A DNA stretch of 64,000 bases from DATKFM01 sp963810485 (GCA_963810485.1 CAWENQ010000003.1:372001-436000); one strand, 5' to 3'; positions 1-9,186 are shown, numbered from the stretch's first letter. Numbers and translations are program-made. Notes: generated by a model from the letters alone, not told the origin.

Positions 1-1
1 C

Positions 2-217
2 GGCTTCTACACCTTCACCATGGGCACCCGCGACGGTTTCGCCGTGCTGCGCGACGGCATCGCCTGCAAGCCGGCCGTGCTGGCGGAGACCGACGATTGG
101 GTGGCAATGGCGTCGGAGTTCCGCAGCCTCGCCAATCTCCCGGGCGTGGATAAGGCGAAGATCTGGGAGCCGGCGCCCGCCGTCGTCTACACCTGGAACC
201 TGCCGAAGGCCGCATGA
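2..217 (+). CDS. glxB: Class II glutamine amidotransferase subunit GlxB/MgsA, C-terminal end (5' truncated by window)
   Basis: Only the last ~71 codons are present; the open frame runs off the left edge. The visible tail (GFYTFTMGTRDGFAVLRDG, then EPAPAVVYTWN) resembles the end of GlxB-type glutamine amidotransferases, which supply ammonia or glutamine-derived nitrogen to the GlxCD glutamate-synthase-like subunits. The assignment rests mainly on context: its stop codon overlaps the glxC start (ATGA at 214-217), which implies translational coupling, and glxC, glxD and glnT follow. In methylamine users the same family is MgsA of N-methylglutamate synthase. The N-terminal Cys nucleophile lies outside the window. 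Confidence 0.75.
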   Translation, partial: GFYTFTMGTRDGFAVLRDGIACKPAVLAETDDWVAMASEFRSLANLPGVDKAKIWEPAPAVVYTWNLPKAA

Positions 218-898
218 TCTCTGTCGATCTCGCCAGCACCTCAATCCGTGACCTCAATGAGCGGCTGCACAAGCTGCCGCCCGACACGAATGAGCGAGCC
301 TGGCGCGTGCTCAATCCGAAGGGCGCTCATGCCATTGCCGCCGGCCTTACGCTGCCGATCGAGGTGATCGTCGACGGCCATGCCGGCTATTACTGCGCCG
401 GCATGAACAAGGAGGCGACCGTCATCGTCAACGGCCATGCTGGTGTCGGCGTCGGCGAGAACATCATGTCCGGCGAAGTCCGCGTGAAGGGCAATGCCTC
501 GCAATCCGCCGCCGCCTCCGGCCAGGGTGGACTGGTGGTGATCGAGGGCGACGCCTCGGCGCGCTGCGGCATCTCCATGAAAGGCGTCGACATCGTCGTC
601 GGCGGCTCGGTCGGCGCATATGAGCGCCTTCATGGCGCAGAGCGGCAGCCTCGTGGTCTGCGGCGATGCCGGCGGCAGCCTCGGCGACTCCATCTACGAA
701 GCCAAACTTTACATCCAGGGCAGCGTCGAGAGCCTGGGCGCGGACTGCGTCGAGAAGAAGATGACCCCTGAACATATCGCCAAGCTGGAGCGCCTGCTGA
801 CGCGCGCGGGCATCAAGGCCGACGCCAAGCGTTTCCGCCGCTACGGTTCGGCGCGCAAGCTCTACAACTTCCACACCGATCACGCCGACGCCTATTAG
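214..898 (+). CDS. glxC: GlxC/MgsB, GltS C-terminal-domain-like protein (one frameshift)
   Basis: This is a stand-alone version of the glutamate synthase alpha-subunit C-terminal beta-helix domain, shown by repeated Gly-rich rungs such as VIVNGHAGVGVGENIMSGEV and LVVCGDAGGSLGDSIYEAKL. It is expected to form a complex with GlxB and GlxD, or with MgsA and MgsC. The frame is broken by what looks like one extra base near 616: frame 1 codes up to VVGGSVG, then frame 2 continues HMSAFMAQSGSLVVCG to the TAG at 896-898. Repaired length is ~227 aa, normal for the family. The start overlaps the glxB stop. A sequence error is more likely than gene decay, because coding character is perfect on both sides. 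Confidence 0.82.
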
Positions 899-924
899 CG
901 CCGGGGATCGAGGAGCAACCAGAG

Positions 925-2269
925 ATGACCGTCGATCCCCGCGGCCTGCGTCCGTCGCACAGCTTTCCGCCCCATATCCTGTCGGAAATCCACCGCGCCG
1001 CCGATCAAGGCCTGTATGAGATCCGCGGCTACGGCGCCAAGCGCAAGCTGCCCACCTTCGACGATCTCGTGTTTCTCGGCGCCTCCGTGTCGCGTTATCC
1101 CCTGGAGGGCTATCGCGAGAAATGCGCCACCGATGTGATGCTGGGCACGCGCTTCGCCAAGAAGCCGATCCAGCTCAAGATTCCCATCACCATCGCCGGC
1201 ATGAGCTTTGGCGCGCTGGGCGCCAATGCCAAGGAAGCAATCGGCCGCGCCGCGACCTCCATGGGCACCAGCACGACGACAGGCGATGGCGGCATGACCC
1301 AGGAAGAACGCCAGTCCTCGAAGACCCTTGTCTATCAGGTGCTGCCTTCGCGATACGGCCTGAACCCCGACGATCTACGCCGCGCCGATGCGATCGAGGT
1401 GGTGATCGGGCAGGGCGCCAAGCCCGGCGGCGGCGGCATGCTGCTGGGCCAGAAGATCACCGAGCGCGTGGCCAAGATGCGCAATCTGCCCGTGGGCATC
1501 GATCAGCGCAGCGCCTGCCGCCATCCCGACTGGACCGGCCCCGACGATCTCACCATCAAGATCCAGGAGATCCGCGAGATCACCGATTGGGAGAAGCCGA
1601 TCTATGTGAAGGTCGGCGCTACCCGCACGAGATACGACGTCGCGCTCGCCGTGAAGGCCGGCGCCGATGTGGTGGTCGTCGACGGCATGCAGGGCGGCAC
1701 CGCGGCCACACAGGACGTCTTCATCGAGCATGTGGGCATTCCCACGCTCGCCGGCAGTGCGCCTCGCCGTCGAGTCGCTGAAGGAGTTGGACATGCACCG
1801 CAAGGTGCAGCTCATCGTCTCCGGCGGCATCCGCAGCGGCGCCGACGTGGCCAAGGCTTTGGCGCTGGGCGCCGACGCGGTCGCCATCGGCGTCGCCACG
1901 CTCATCGCGCTCGGCTGCAACAAGCCGGTCTATCTCGAAGATTATCACGCCCTCGGCACCGAGCCCGGCATGTGCCATCACTGCCACACTGGCAAATGCC
2001 CCGTCGGCGTCACCACGCAGATTCCGGAACTGCAGGCGCGCTTGCGGCCGGAACAGGGCGCCCGCTGGCTGAAAAACTATCTCACCGTCTTGACGTTGGA
2101 AATGCAGACCCTCGCCCGCGCCTGCGGCAAGAGCCATGTGCACAATCTGGAGCCGGAAGACATGGTAGCGCTGACGGTCGAAGCCGCCGCCATGGCCGGC
2201 GTGCCGCTGGCGGGAACCAATTGGATTCCGGGCGAGGGGCAGGGTATTAATCAGCGAAGAATACTGTAG
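925..2269 (+). CDS. glxD: GlxD/MgsC, FMN-binding glutamate synthase-like protein (one frameshift)
   Basis: This is the FMN/Fe-S synthase domain of glutamate synthase as a separate ~447-aa subunit. Landmarks are the PITIAGMSFGALGANAKEA segment, the TTTGDGGMTQEER loop, the KPGGGGMLLGQKI flavin region and the 3Fe-4S cluster motif CHHCHTGKCPVG near the C terminus. The reading frame shifts once near 1753, where an extra G in a GG pair moves HVGIPTLA from frame 1 into AVRLAVESLKEL in frame 2. The GlxD family normally catalyses amide-nitrogen transfer onto a 2-oxoglutarate-like acceptor; MgsC uses methylamine chemistry. A ribosome-binding site (gaggagcaaccag) precedes the ATG at 925. Confidence 0.88.
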
Positions 2270-2304
2270 GGGCGACTAGTCCCGGACCTGATCCGGGATC
2301 GCCC
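2269..2304. repeat. Intergenic palindrome between glxD and glnT
   Basis: The inner stem TCCCGGA/TCCGGGA (2280-2286 with 2292-2298) has a 5-base loop. An outer stem GGGCGA/TCGCCC (2270-2275 with 2299-2304) lies across a CTAG bulge. It sits immediately after the glxD stop and 35 bases before glnT. The core resembles the CCCGGAC..GTCCGGG-type palindromes scattered in alphaproteobacterial intergenic regions. It may be a mobile palindromic repeat or an mRNA processing/stability hairpin; it has no following T-run. Confidence 0.5.
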
Positions 2305-2339
2305 TCGTTGCAAAACAAAAACACAACAGGGGAGCTATC

Positions 2340-3647
2340 ATGGCCACCGATCTTCAGAAGGTCGCGAAAGACCGCAAGATCAAATATTTCCTGATCAGCT
2401 ATGTCGACCTCTTCGGCGGGCTGCGCGCCAAGCTGGTGCCGGCCGCCGCCATCGGCGCGATGCAGCGCGACGGCGCCGGTTTCGCCGGTTTCGCCACCTG
2501 GCTGGACATGACACCGGCCGATCCCGATCTCTTCGCCCGGCCCGACCCCGACAGCCTGATCCAGCTTCCGTGGAAGCCGGAAGTGGGCTGGCTCGCCGCC
2601 GATCTCTGGATGGACGGCAAGGAAGTCGCGGCGTCGCCCCGCGCCATGCTGAAGAACCAGATCGACAAGGCGGCCAAGCAGGGCTACCGGATGAAGTCCG
2701 GCGTCGAGTGCGAGTACTTCCTGATCTCCGCCGACGGCAAGTCGCTCTCCGATCCCAGCGATCAGCAGGAGAAACCCTGCTACGACCAGCAGGCGCTGAT
2801 GCGCCGCTATGACGTGATCACCGAGATCTGCGACTCCATGCTGCAGCTCGGTTGGAACCCGTACCAGAACGACCACGAGGACGCGAACGGGCAATTTGAG
2901 ATGAACTGGGAGTATGACGACGCCCTGAAGACCGCCGACAAGCACACTTTCTTCAAATACATGGTCAAGGCGATCGCCGAGAAGCACGGCATGCGCGCCA
3001 CCTTCATGCCGAAGCCCTTCATCAACCTCACCGGCAATGGCTGCCACGCCCATGTCTCGGTCTGGGACAAGAGCGGCAAGACCAACCAGTTCCACGATCC
3101 CAAGGGCGAGCTCGGCCTGTCGCGGCTGGCCTATCACTTCCTCGGCGGCGTCATCCACAACGCCGATGCGCTCTGCTCCTTCTTCAATCCGACGGTGAAC
3201 AGCTACAAGCGCATCAACGCGCCGCGCACGATATCGGGCGCCACCTGGGCGCCGAACACCATCACCTATGGCGGCAACAACCGCAGCCACATGGTGCGCA
3301 TTCCGGACCAGGGCCGTTTCGAACTGCGGCTGATGGACGGCGCCGCCAATCCCTACTTGATCCAGGCGGGCGTGCTGGCGGCCGGCCTCGATGGCGTGAG
3401 CAACAACCGCGATCCCGGCAAGCGGCTGGACATCAACATGTACACCGAGGGTCACACGGTGAAGAACGCCCGGAAGCTGCCCCTCAACCTCCTGGATGCG
3501 CTCCGTCTTACCGACAAGAGCAAGGTCGTCCGCGACGCCTTCGGCAGCGCCACAATCGACAGCTATATCAAGCTGAAAACCGACGAGTGGAACAGCTACG
3601 CCAAGCATCTCAGCAGTTGGGAACGGGACCACACGCTGGATTGCTGA
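2340..3647 (+). CDS. glnT: Type III glutamine synthetase family ligase (GlnT / gamma-glutamylmethylamide synthetase-like)
   Basis: The 435-aa ATP-dependent gamma-glutamyl ligase has the family order: N-terminal beta-grasp (IKYFLISYVDLFGGLRAKLV), VECEYFLI with metal-ligand Glu, the FEMNWEYDDAL segment, the HAHVS ATP/metal motif and RFELRLMDGAANPYL. GlnT makes glutamine in rhizobia, while the close relative GmaS makes gamma-glutamylmethylamide from methylamine. Sequence alone does not separate them by eye. A strong ribosome-binding site (aggggagctatc) precedes the ATG. Downstream of glxBCD this could be either the Glx nitrogen cluster or gmaS-mgsABC. The family call is firm; the substrate is open. 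Confidence 0.88.
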   Translation: MATDLQKVAKDRKIKYFLISYVDLFGGLRAKLVPAAAIGAMQRDGAGFAGFATWLDMTPADPDLFARPDPDSLIQLPWKPEVGWLAADLWMDGKEVAASPRAMLKNQIDKAAKQGYRMKSGVECEYFLISADGKSLSDPSDQQEKPCYDQQALMRRYDVITEICDSMLQLGWNPYQNDHEDANGQFEMNWEYDDALKTADKHTFFKYMVKAIAEKHGMRATFMPKPFINLTGNGCHAHVSVWDKSGKTNQFHDPKGELGLSRLAYHFLGGVIHNADALCSFFNPTVNSYKRINAPRTISGATWAPNTITYGGNNRSHMVRIPDQGRFELRLMDGAANPYLIQAGVLAAGLDGVSNNRDPGKRLDINMYTEGHTVKNARKLPLNLLDALRLTDKSKVVRDAFGSATIDSYIKLKTDEWNSYAKHLSSWERDHTLDC

Positions 3648-3679
3648 GCCCCCTTACGGGACGGCATTTACTCGACAAC

Positions 3680-3705
3680 AAACCGCCCCCATGTGGGGGC
3701 GGTTT
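3680..3705 (+). terminator. Hairpin terminator after glnT
   Basis: A perfect 11-bp stem AAACCGCCCCC/GGGGGCGGTTT (3680-3690 with 3695-3705) closes a 4-base loop 33 bases past the glnT stop. Only a short T-run exists inside the distal arm (GGTTTGCC), so it is a good hairpin but not a textbook intrinsic terminator. It separates the glx-glnT unit from the formate ligase gene. Confidence 0.7.
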
Positions 3706-3853
3706 GCCGTTAGAACCAGTATCATTTCGGCGGCGTTTCCTGTGCACAACTTGATGTCGATTTCAGACTGGTCGCAAAGCCGCCTTCCGGCTAGTTTCCC
3801 GCGACTGCGGCGACCTGCCGTGGACCGAAATCAGACGATAATCCAAGGGGGTG

Positions 3854-3901
3854 GCGCCATCAGGCGAAACCGCCGGGGCGCAAAGGGGAGAAGGCCGAAC
3901 A
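3854..3901 (+). promoter_or_regulatory. Structured purine-rich leader upstream of fhs
   Basis: A nested hairpin has outer arms GCGCC (3854-3858) and GGCGC (3877-3881) and an inner GGCG-AAAC-CGCC hairpin (3863-3874). The purine-rich Shine-Dalgarno stretch (aaaggggagaagg, 3882-3894) follows at once, 8 bases before the fhs ATG. The ~195 bases between the glnT terminator and fhs contain no gene. A folate-responsive element here is possible, but I could not match it to a known riboswitch class. Confidence 0.35.
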
Positions 3902-5584
3902 ATGGCTAAAAAGGTTGGCAGCGACATCGAGATTGCCCGAGCAGCCAAGATGCTGCCGATCGAACAGGTGGCGACAAAAGTCGGCATCGACGAAAAGCAT
4001 CTCTACCGGTACGGGCCGAGCAAGGCGAAGATCTCGTTCGATTTCATCGACAGCATGAAATCCAAGCCCGATGGCAAGCTGATCCTGGTCACGGCGATCA
4101 CGCCGACCCCCGCCGGCGAGGGCAAGACCACGACGACCGTGGGCCTCGGCGACGGCCTCAACCGCATTGGCAAGAAGGCGGTGATCTGCCTGCGCGAACC
4201 CAGCCTCGGCCCCTGCTTCGGCGTGAAGGGCGGTGCCGCCGGCGGCGGCTATGCCCAGGTGGTGCCGATGGAGGATATCAACCTGCATTTCACCGGCGAC
4301 TTCCACGCCATCGGCACGGCCAACAACCTGCTCGCAGCCCTGATCGACAATCATTACTACTGGGGCAACGAGCTGGGCATCGACGAGCGCCGCATCACCT
4401 GGCGCCGCGTCATGGACATGAACGACCGCGCGCTGCGCAACATCGTCTCCTCCCTCGGCGGTGTTTCCAACGGCTTCCCCCGCGAGGACGGCTTCGACAT
4501 TACCGTCGCCTCGGAAGTCATGGCGATCTTCTGCCTGTCGAACGATCTCGAGGACCTGACGCGCCGGCTCGGAAACATCATCATCGGCTACACCCGCGAC
4601 AAGAAGCCGGTCTTTGCCCGCGATCTCAAGGCCGATGGTCCGATGACCGTGCTGCTCAAGGACGCTCTGATGCCGAACCTGGTGCAGACCCTGGAGAATA
4701 ATCCGGCCTTCATCCATGGCGGCCCGTTCGCCAACATCGCCCATGGCTGCAATTCCGTGATCGCCACCAAACTGGGCCTGAAGCTCGGCGAGTATGTGGT
4801 GACGGAAGCGGGCTTCGGCGCCGATCTGGGTGCTGAGAAGTTCTTCGATATCAAATGCCGCAAGGCTGGCCTGCGCCCCGCGGCCACCGTGATCGTCGCC
4901 ACCATCCGCGCTCTCAAGATGCATGGCGGCGTGACCAAGGAGGATCTGGGCAAGGAGAACATCGAGGCGCTGAAGAAGGGCATCAGCAACCTCTCTCGCC
5001 ATGTGGAGAACGTGAAGTCATTCGGCGTGCCGCCCGTCGTGGCGATCAACCGCTTCTCCGCCGACACCGATGCGGAGCTGGCGGCCGTGCGCCAGGCCTG
5101 CGCCGAGCTGGGCGTTGAGGCCATCGAATGCACCCATTGGGCCGATGGCGGCGCCGGCACCGAAAAGCTGGCCCACGCCGTGGTCAAGCTGGCGGAATCC
5201 GGCGCCAGCAAATACGCCCCGCTCTATCCCGATGATATGCCGCTCTGGGACAAGGTGCGCACCATCGCCCAGCGTCTCTACGGCGCCCAGGGCATCATCG
5301 CCGACAAGAAGATCCGGGATCAGTTCGCGGAGATGCAGAAGGCCGGCTTCGGCCACTATCCGATCTGCATGGCGAAGACGCAGTACAGCTTCTCCACCGA
5401 TCCGAACCTCAAGGGCGCGCCTTCCAATCATGTGGTGCCGATCCGCGAGATGAAGGTCTCCGCCGGCGCCGAATTCCTGGTGGTGATCTGCGGCGAGATC
5501 ATGACCATGCCTGGCCTGCCGAAGGTGCCGGCCGCGAACAGTATTTTCGTTAATAAATCGGGCCAGGTGGAGGGGTTGTTCTAA
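3902..5584 (+). CDS. fhs: Formate-tetrahydrofolate ligase (10-formyl-THF synthetase)
   Basis: The enzyme joins formate to tetrahydrofolate with ATP to make 10-formyl-THF, linking formate to purine synthesis or C1 oxidation. The 560-aa product is full family length. It shows the P-loop TPTPAGEGKT at residues 67-76, the EPSLGPCFGVKGGAAGGGY substrate segment near 97-115 and a C-terminal KVPAANSIFVN. An in-frame start 17 codons upstream exists, but the ATG at 3902 follows a ggggagaagg ribosome-binding site and begins MAKKVGSDIEIA as in homologues. Adjacent to glxBCD/glnT it would fit methylamine-derived C1 flux, an inference from synteny. Confidence 0.97.
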   Translation: MAKKVGSDIEIARAAKMLPIEQVATKVGIDEKHLYRYGPSKAKISFDFIDSMKSKPDGKLILVTAITPTPAGEGKTTTTVGLGDGLNRIGKKAVICLREPSLGPCFGVKGGAAGGGYAQVVPMEDINLHFTGDFHAIGTANNLLAALIDNHYYWGNELGIDERRITWRRVMDMNDRALRNIVSSLGGVSNGFPREDGFDITVASEVMAIFCLSNDLEDLTRRLGNIIIGYTRDKKPVFARDLKADGPMTVLLKDALMPNLVQTLENNPAFIHGGPFANIAHGCNSVIATKLGLKLGEYVVTEAGFGADLGAEKFFDIKCRKAGLRPAATVIVATIRALKMHGGVTKEDLGKENIEALKKGISNLSRHVENVKSFGVPPVVAINRFSADTDAELAAVRQACAELGVEAIECTHWADGGAGTEKLAHAVVKLAESGASKYAPLYPDDMPLWDKVRTIAQRLYGAQGIIADKKIRDQFAEMQKAGFGHYPICMAKTQYSFSTDPNLKGAPSNHVVPIREMKVSAGAEFLVVICGEIMTMPGLPKVPAANSIFVNKSGQVEGLF

Positions 5585-5673
5585 TACACGATTGTTAGCG
5601 TACAGCAGGCAGGGGGAAGGGACCGGCGAGCGCGCGTCCACAATTGCGCCATGATGTCCGGCATAATGGCGCC

Positions 5674-6501
5674 ATGATCCCAAGGTCCCTGCCGCGCGCC
5701 ATCGGCTTGTCGCCACGTCGGCGCGTGCGCCGGAACCGGAAGGGCCGCGCCCGCTGGCGCAAGCGCGTGCAACGGGCGTGGCGGAAGATCACCGCTCTGC
5801 CGCTGCCATTGCGAATTGCCATGGCTGCGATGGCGATGTTGCTGTTCATGGCGGCGTCAAACTTCGTCTATCAGGTTGCACGCAAGCCGACGGAAATGTT
5901 CTTCCCCGTCAGCGGCGTGCTGCACAAGATGCCGACCGAAACCTGGGCGGCCTATGCGCCGCTCTTCCGCGAACATTCTACCGCCGCCGTCACGCCGGAG
6001 CTGCTGGCGGCGTTGGCGCAGGTAGAGGCTGCGGGCAATCCGTTGGCGCGTACCTATTGGCGCTGGAGCCTGACCTGGGACCCGCTGTCGATCTACAAGC
6101 CCGCCTCCACCGCCGTCGGCATGTACCAGATGACCGATGCCGCCTTTACCGACGCGCGCAAAGCCTGCGTGCATGATCACGCGGTGGTCGAGGATTGCTG
6201 GTTTGCCGGGCTGTATACGCGCGTGCTGCCCAGTCACGCAATCGAGCTGACCGTGGTGTCCCTGGACCGCCAAACCACGGCGATCCTGAGGAAATATCCG
6301 CAAGCGGTGCTAACCGCGCGGCAAAGGCAGGATCTGGCCGCACTCTTCCACCTCTGCGGCGGCCGTGTCGCACGCGCCTACGCCCGCAACGACTTCCAGC
6401 TTGCGGCAGGCCAGCGCTGCGGCGACCATAGCGCCGCCCGGTATCTCGCCTCGGTCGATGCCATGACGCAGAAGTTCCGCCGCTTGGCGGCCAACGAGTA
6501 G
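5674..6501 (+). CDS. Membrane-anchored lytic transglycosylase-like protein
   Basis: The 275-aa protein has an Arg/Lys-rich cytoplasmic N terminus (residues 11-38), one membrane segment at about 46-66 and an SLT/lysozyme-like domain. That domain contains ALAQVEAAGNPLA, with Glu118 as candidate catalytic acid, and STAVGMYQMTDAAF, the usual second motif. It presumably cleaves peptidoglycan on the periplasmic side. The ATG at 5674 is preferred over the TTG at 5644 because it begins just before the basic anchor. The gene stands alone between fhs and an SDR gene. Family assignment is good; the exact class is not determined. Confidence 0.75.
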   Translation: MIPRSLPRAIGLSPRRRVRRNRKGRARWRKRVQRAWRKITALPLPLRIAMAAMAMLLFMAASNFVYQVARKPTEMFFPVSGVLHKMPTETWAAYAPLFREHSTAAVTPELLAALAQVEAAGNPLARTYWRWSLTWDPLSIYKPASTAVGMYQMTDAAFTDARKACVHDHAVVEDCWFAGLYTRVLPSHAIELTVVSLDRQTTAILRKYPQAVLTARQRQDLAALFHLCGGRVARAYARNDFQLAAGQRCGDHSAARYLASVDAMTQKFRRLAANE

Positions 6502-6533
6502 ACACAAGTACAGAACTCAGGGGGACCAGACTC

Positions 6534-7286
6534 ATGCGGCTCGACGGCAAGGTCATGCTCGTTACCGGCGCTACCTCTGGCATCGGCGCGGCCATCGCGC
6601 TCGAGGCGGCGAAGGAAGGCGCGAAGCTCTTCCTGACCGGCCGCTCGGCAGACCGCGGCGAAGCCATCCGCAAGCAATGCAATGGCGCCATCTTTCACGC
6701 CGCCGACATCGTGCAGAAGGGCGTCGCTGAAACCCTTGTTGACGCAGCCGTGAAGCAATTTGGCCGCCTGGACATCCTCGTCAACAATGCCGGCATCGTT
6801 CACCGCCACACGGCGGAAACGGCGACAGATCAGGAATGGGATGACGTCATCGCCACCAACGTCTCCAGCGTGTTCCGCATGAGCCGTGCCGCGTTGCGGC
6901 AGATGAAGCGCCAGGGCGGCGGCACGATCATCAACATCGGTTCGGACTGGGCGCTGGTGGGCGGACGCAACGCCTTTGCCTATTGCGCCAGCAAGGGCGC
7001 GGTGGCGCAGATGACCCGCGCCATGGCGGTCGATTTCGCGCGCGACAATATCCGCGTCAATTGCATCTGCCCCGGCGATATCGAGACGCCGATGCTGGCC
7101 TCCGGCATCGCCAAGCGCGGCATGACCCTGGAGGAGGGGTTGAAGCACCTCGCCTCCGCCATTCCCATGGGCCGCGTGGCACAGCCGCGGGAGATCGCTC
7201 GCGCGGCGGTATTTCTCGGCTCCGATGACTCTTCTTTCATGACCGGCGCCATGCTTTCGGTCGATGGCGGCAGTACGGCGGCGTAG
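6534..7286 (+). CDS. SDR-family oxidoreductase
   Basis: This classical short-chain dehydrogenase/reductase has 250 aa. Cofactor motif TGATSGIG lies at residues 11-18, NNAG at 84-87, Ser137 in NIGS, and the Tyr150-x3-Lys154 catalytic pair in YCASK; it ends with the usual MLSVDGGSTAA. NAD(P)-dependent alcohol/ketone chemistry is expected, but the substrate cannot be read from the sequence. A GGGGGA ribosome-binding site precedes the start. It converges tail-to-tail on the EEP-family gene, whose stop abuts this one at 7286/7287. Confidence 0.9.
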   Translation: MRLDGKVMLVTGATSGIGAAIALEAAKEGAKLFLTGRSADRGEAIRKQCNGAIFHAADIVQKGVAETLVDAAVKQFGRLDILVNNAGIVHRHTAETATDQEWDDVIATNVSSVFRMSRAALRQMKRQGGGTIINIGSDWALVGGRNAFAYCASKGAVAQMTRAMAVDFARDNIRVNCICPGDIETPMLASGIAKRGMTLEEGLKHLASAIPMGRVAQPREIARAAVFLGSDDSSFMTGAMLSVDGGSTAA

Positions 7287-8255
7287 TTACTCTGCCGGCG
7301 TGAGCGCAATATCCGCCGTCACGGCAAAATGATCCGACCCCACATCCGGCCCGACGCGCCGATCCAGCACGGAGATGCCGTCGCTATGCAGGATCTGGTC
7401 GATCGGTATGCCAAGCGGCAGCCAGCGGGAGAACCAGGTGGGATGCACGCCATAGCCGAGCGCGCTGTCCTGCAGGCCGTTCTGCTCCATGAAGTGGCGC
7501 AGCACCGGCGACCAGGGCGTGGCATTCATGTCGCCCATGATGAGGCGGCGCTTCTCCGAAACACCGCGCAGATACTCGCCGACTTCCGTGAATTGCCCGT
7601 CGCGCGAACGCGCCAGGTTCGGCGCGACCGGCGGATCGGGGTGCATGGCCACCACATGCATACAGTTTGCTGCTTCGCCCGCTTGCGCACTCTCAAGGCA
7701 AATCTGCGCTGCGATCGCCGGCCGGCCATAGATGCCGAAATGAAGGATGTCATGATTGACGAACGGCCGCTGGCTTAAGAGCGCGATGCCAAACGGGCTG
7801 TCGACGATCTCGGTGGCGCGAAAGGCATAGCGCTGCCGAAACTCGGCCGGCATGGCGGCCCACCAGCTTGGCGTGATCTCCAGCAGCAGCAGCAGGTCGG
7901 GGTTCTCCGCCTTGATCGCCTGCAGCACCAAGTCGGCATGGGTATTCTTTTCATTGATGTTTAGCGTCATCACCCGCAGCGAGGCGGCCGGCGCGGCACT
8001 GGCGCTGCCGCCCTGCCAGTAGTAGGGCGCCAGCAGCCAGAGATTCAGCCCCAGCAACGGCAAGCTGACCAGCCCCAGCCAGCGTGGCCGCAGCGCCAGG
8101 AAAAACGCGATGCCCGCGATCTGCGCCAGCGCATACTGCACGGGGAAATGGGAAAACAGCTCCGCCGGCCAGCCTGTCCCCGCAAGCAGCGCCAACAGCG
8201 TCGCCGCATTGGCGCCAATGAGAATGAGAGCGAAGAAACCTGAGAGAAATCGCAT
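7287..8255 (-). CDS. Membrane endonuclease/exonuclease/phosphatase (EEP) family protein
   Basis: The 322-aa protein begins with about three hydrophobic helices (roughly residues 1-85), followed by a soluble EEP domain. Motifs are TLNINEKN, the metal-binding Glu in LLLLEITP, GDMNATPWS and a terminal SDHFAV with Asp-His. Such membrane-tethered EEP proteins hydrolyse phosphodiester or phosphomonoester bonds outside the cytoplasm; the substrate is unknown. The N-terminal ATG lies at 8255 on the minus strand. No operon partner is evident. Confidence 0.85.
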   Translation of the reverse strand: MRFLSGFFALILIGANAATLLALLAGTGWPAELFSHFPVQYALAQIAGIAFFLALRPRWLGLVSLPLLGLNLWLLAPYYWQGGSASAAPAASLRVMTLNINEKNTHADLVLQAIKAENPDLLLLLEITPSWWAAMPAEFRQRYAFRATEIVDSPFGIALLSQRPFVNHDILHFGIYGRPAIAAQICLESAQAGEAANCMHVVAMHPDPPVAPNLARSRDGQFTEVGEYLRGVSEKRRLIMGDMNATPWSPVLRHFMEQNGLQDSALGYGVHPTWFSRWLPLGIPIDQILHSDGISVLDRRVGPDVGSDHFAVTADIALTPAE

Positions 8256-8315
8256 GATGGCCAGATTCGCGTTAGTGGAAGTCGGTCATGCCAGGATCAA
8301 TTCTGTGAAATCGCG

Positions 8316-9186
8316 CTAGCGCTGGCCGTCCAGGCTCAGCAGCCCGCCATAAAGATCCGTCCGCCGGTCGCGGAACAGGCCCCAGGCGGCGCGCGCCTGC
8401 TGCAGCTCTTCAAGATCAAAGCTCGCGGTGATCACGCCGGCGTCGGTCTCGTTCGCCTCCGCCACCTTGGCTCCCGTGTTGTCGGCGATGAAGGACGACC
8501 CGTAGAAGCTCATCTCGAAACGATCGCCTTTCTCACGGCCGATGCGGTTCGAGGCCAGCAGCGGCATCATGTTCGCCCCTGCATGTCCTTGCATCACCCG
8601 CTGCCAATGATCCCGGCTCTTCAGCTGCGGGTTTTCCGGTTCCGAGCCGATGGCCGTGGGATAGAGCAGGATCTCAGCGCCCTGCAACGCCATGGACCGC
8701 GCGCATTCGGGGAACCATTGGTCCCAGCAGATGCCGACGCCGATCCTGCCGTGCCGCGTCGGCCAGACGCGAAAGCCGCTGTCGCCGGGATTGAAGTAGT
8801 ATTTCTCCTCATAGCCCGGTCCCTGGGGAATGTGGGACTTACGGTATAGGCCGAGCTAGCGCCCCATCGGCATCGATGATGGCCACGCTGTTGTAGTAGG
8901 CATTGTTGGCGCGTTCGAAGAACGACACCGGCAGCACAACCTTGAGCTCCGCCGCCACCTCGCTGAAGCGCTTCAGCATGGGATGATCCTTGGCGGGATG
9001 GGCGAGGGCGAAATGCGCGTTCTTCTGGTCCTTGCAGAAATACGGTGTCTCGAACAGCTCCTGCAGCAGCACGATCTGTGCGCCGCGGCCGGCTGCCTCC
9101 CGCACCAGCGATTCCGCTGTCGCCATGTTCCGCGCTCGATCCCAGCCGCAGGCGAACTGCGTCGCCGCAACGGTGATGGTGGTCAT
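8316..9186 (-). CDS. aguB: N-carbamoylputrescine amidase, carbon-nitrogen hydrolase family (one frameshift)
   Basis: This nitrilase-superfamily amidase would convert N-carbamoylputrescine to putrescine, CO2 and ammonia. The catalytic Glu is in LLQELFETPYF (residue 43), Lys in YRKSHIPQGPG and Cys in GVGICWDQWFPE. The frame breaks near 8853-8857, where one extra base in a ctagctcgg run separates DGALA from LGLYRKSHIP; otherwise the ~289-aa product is complete. It lies just downstream of a putrescine-type aminotransferase on the same strand, supporting a polyamine role. An aguA agmatine deiminase is not adjacent, though an arginine-deiminase-like gene lies at 16083-16958. Confidence 0.85.

Noticed and set aside
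2247..3632. 461-codon minus-strand frame opposite glnT
   Set aside because: Composition typical of antisense shadow; glnT on the plus strand has full family motifs.
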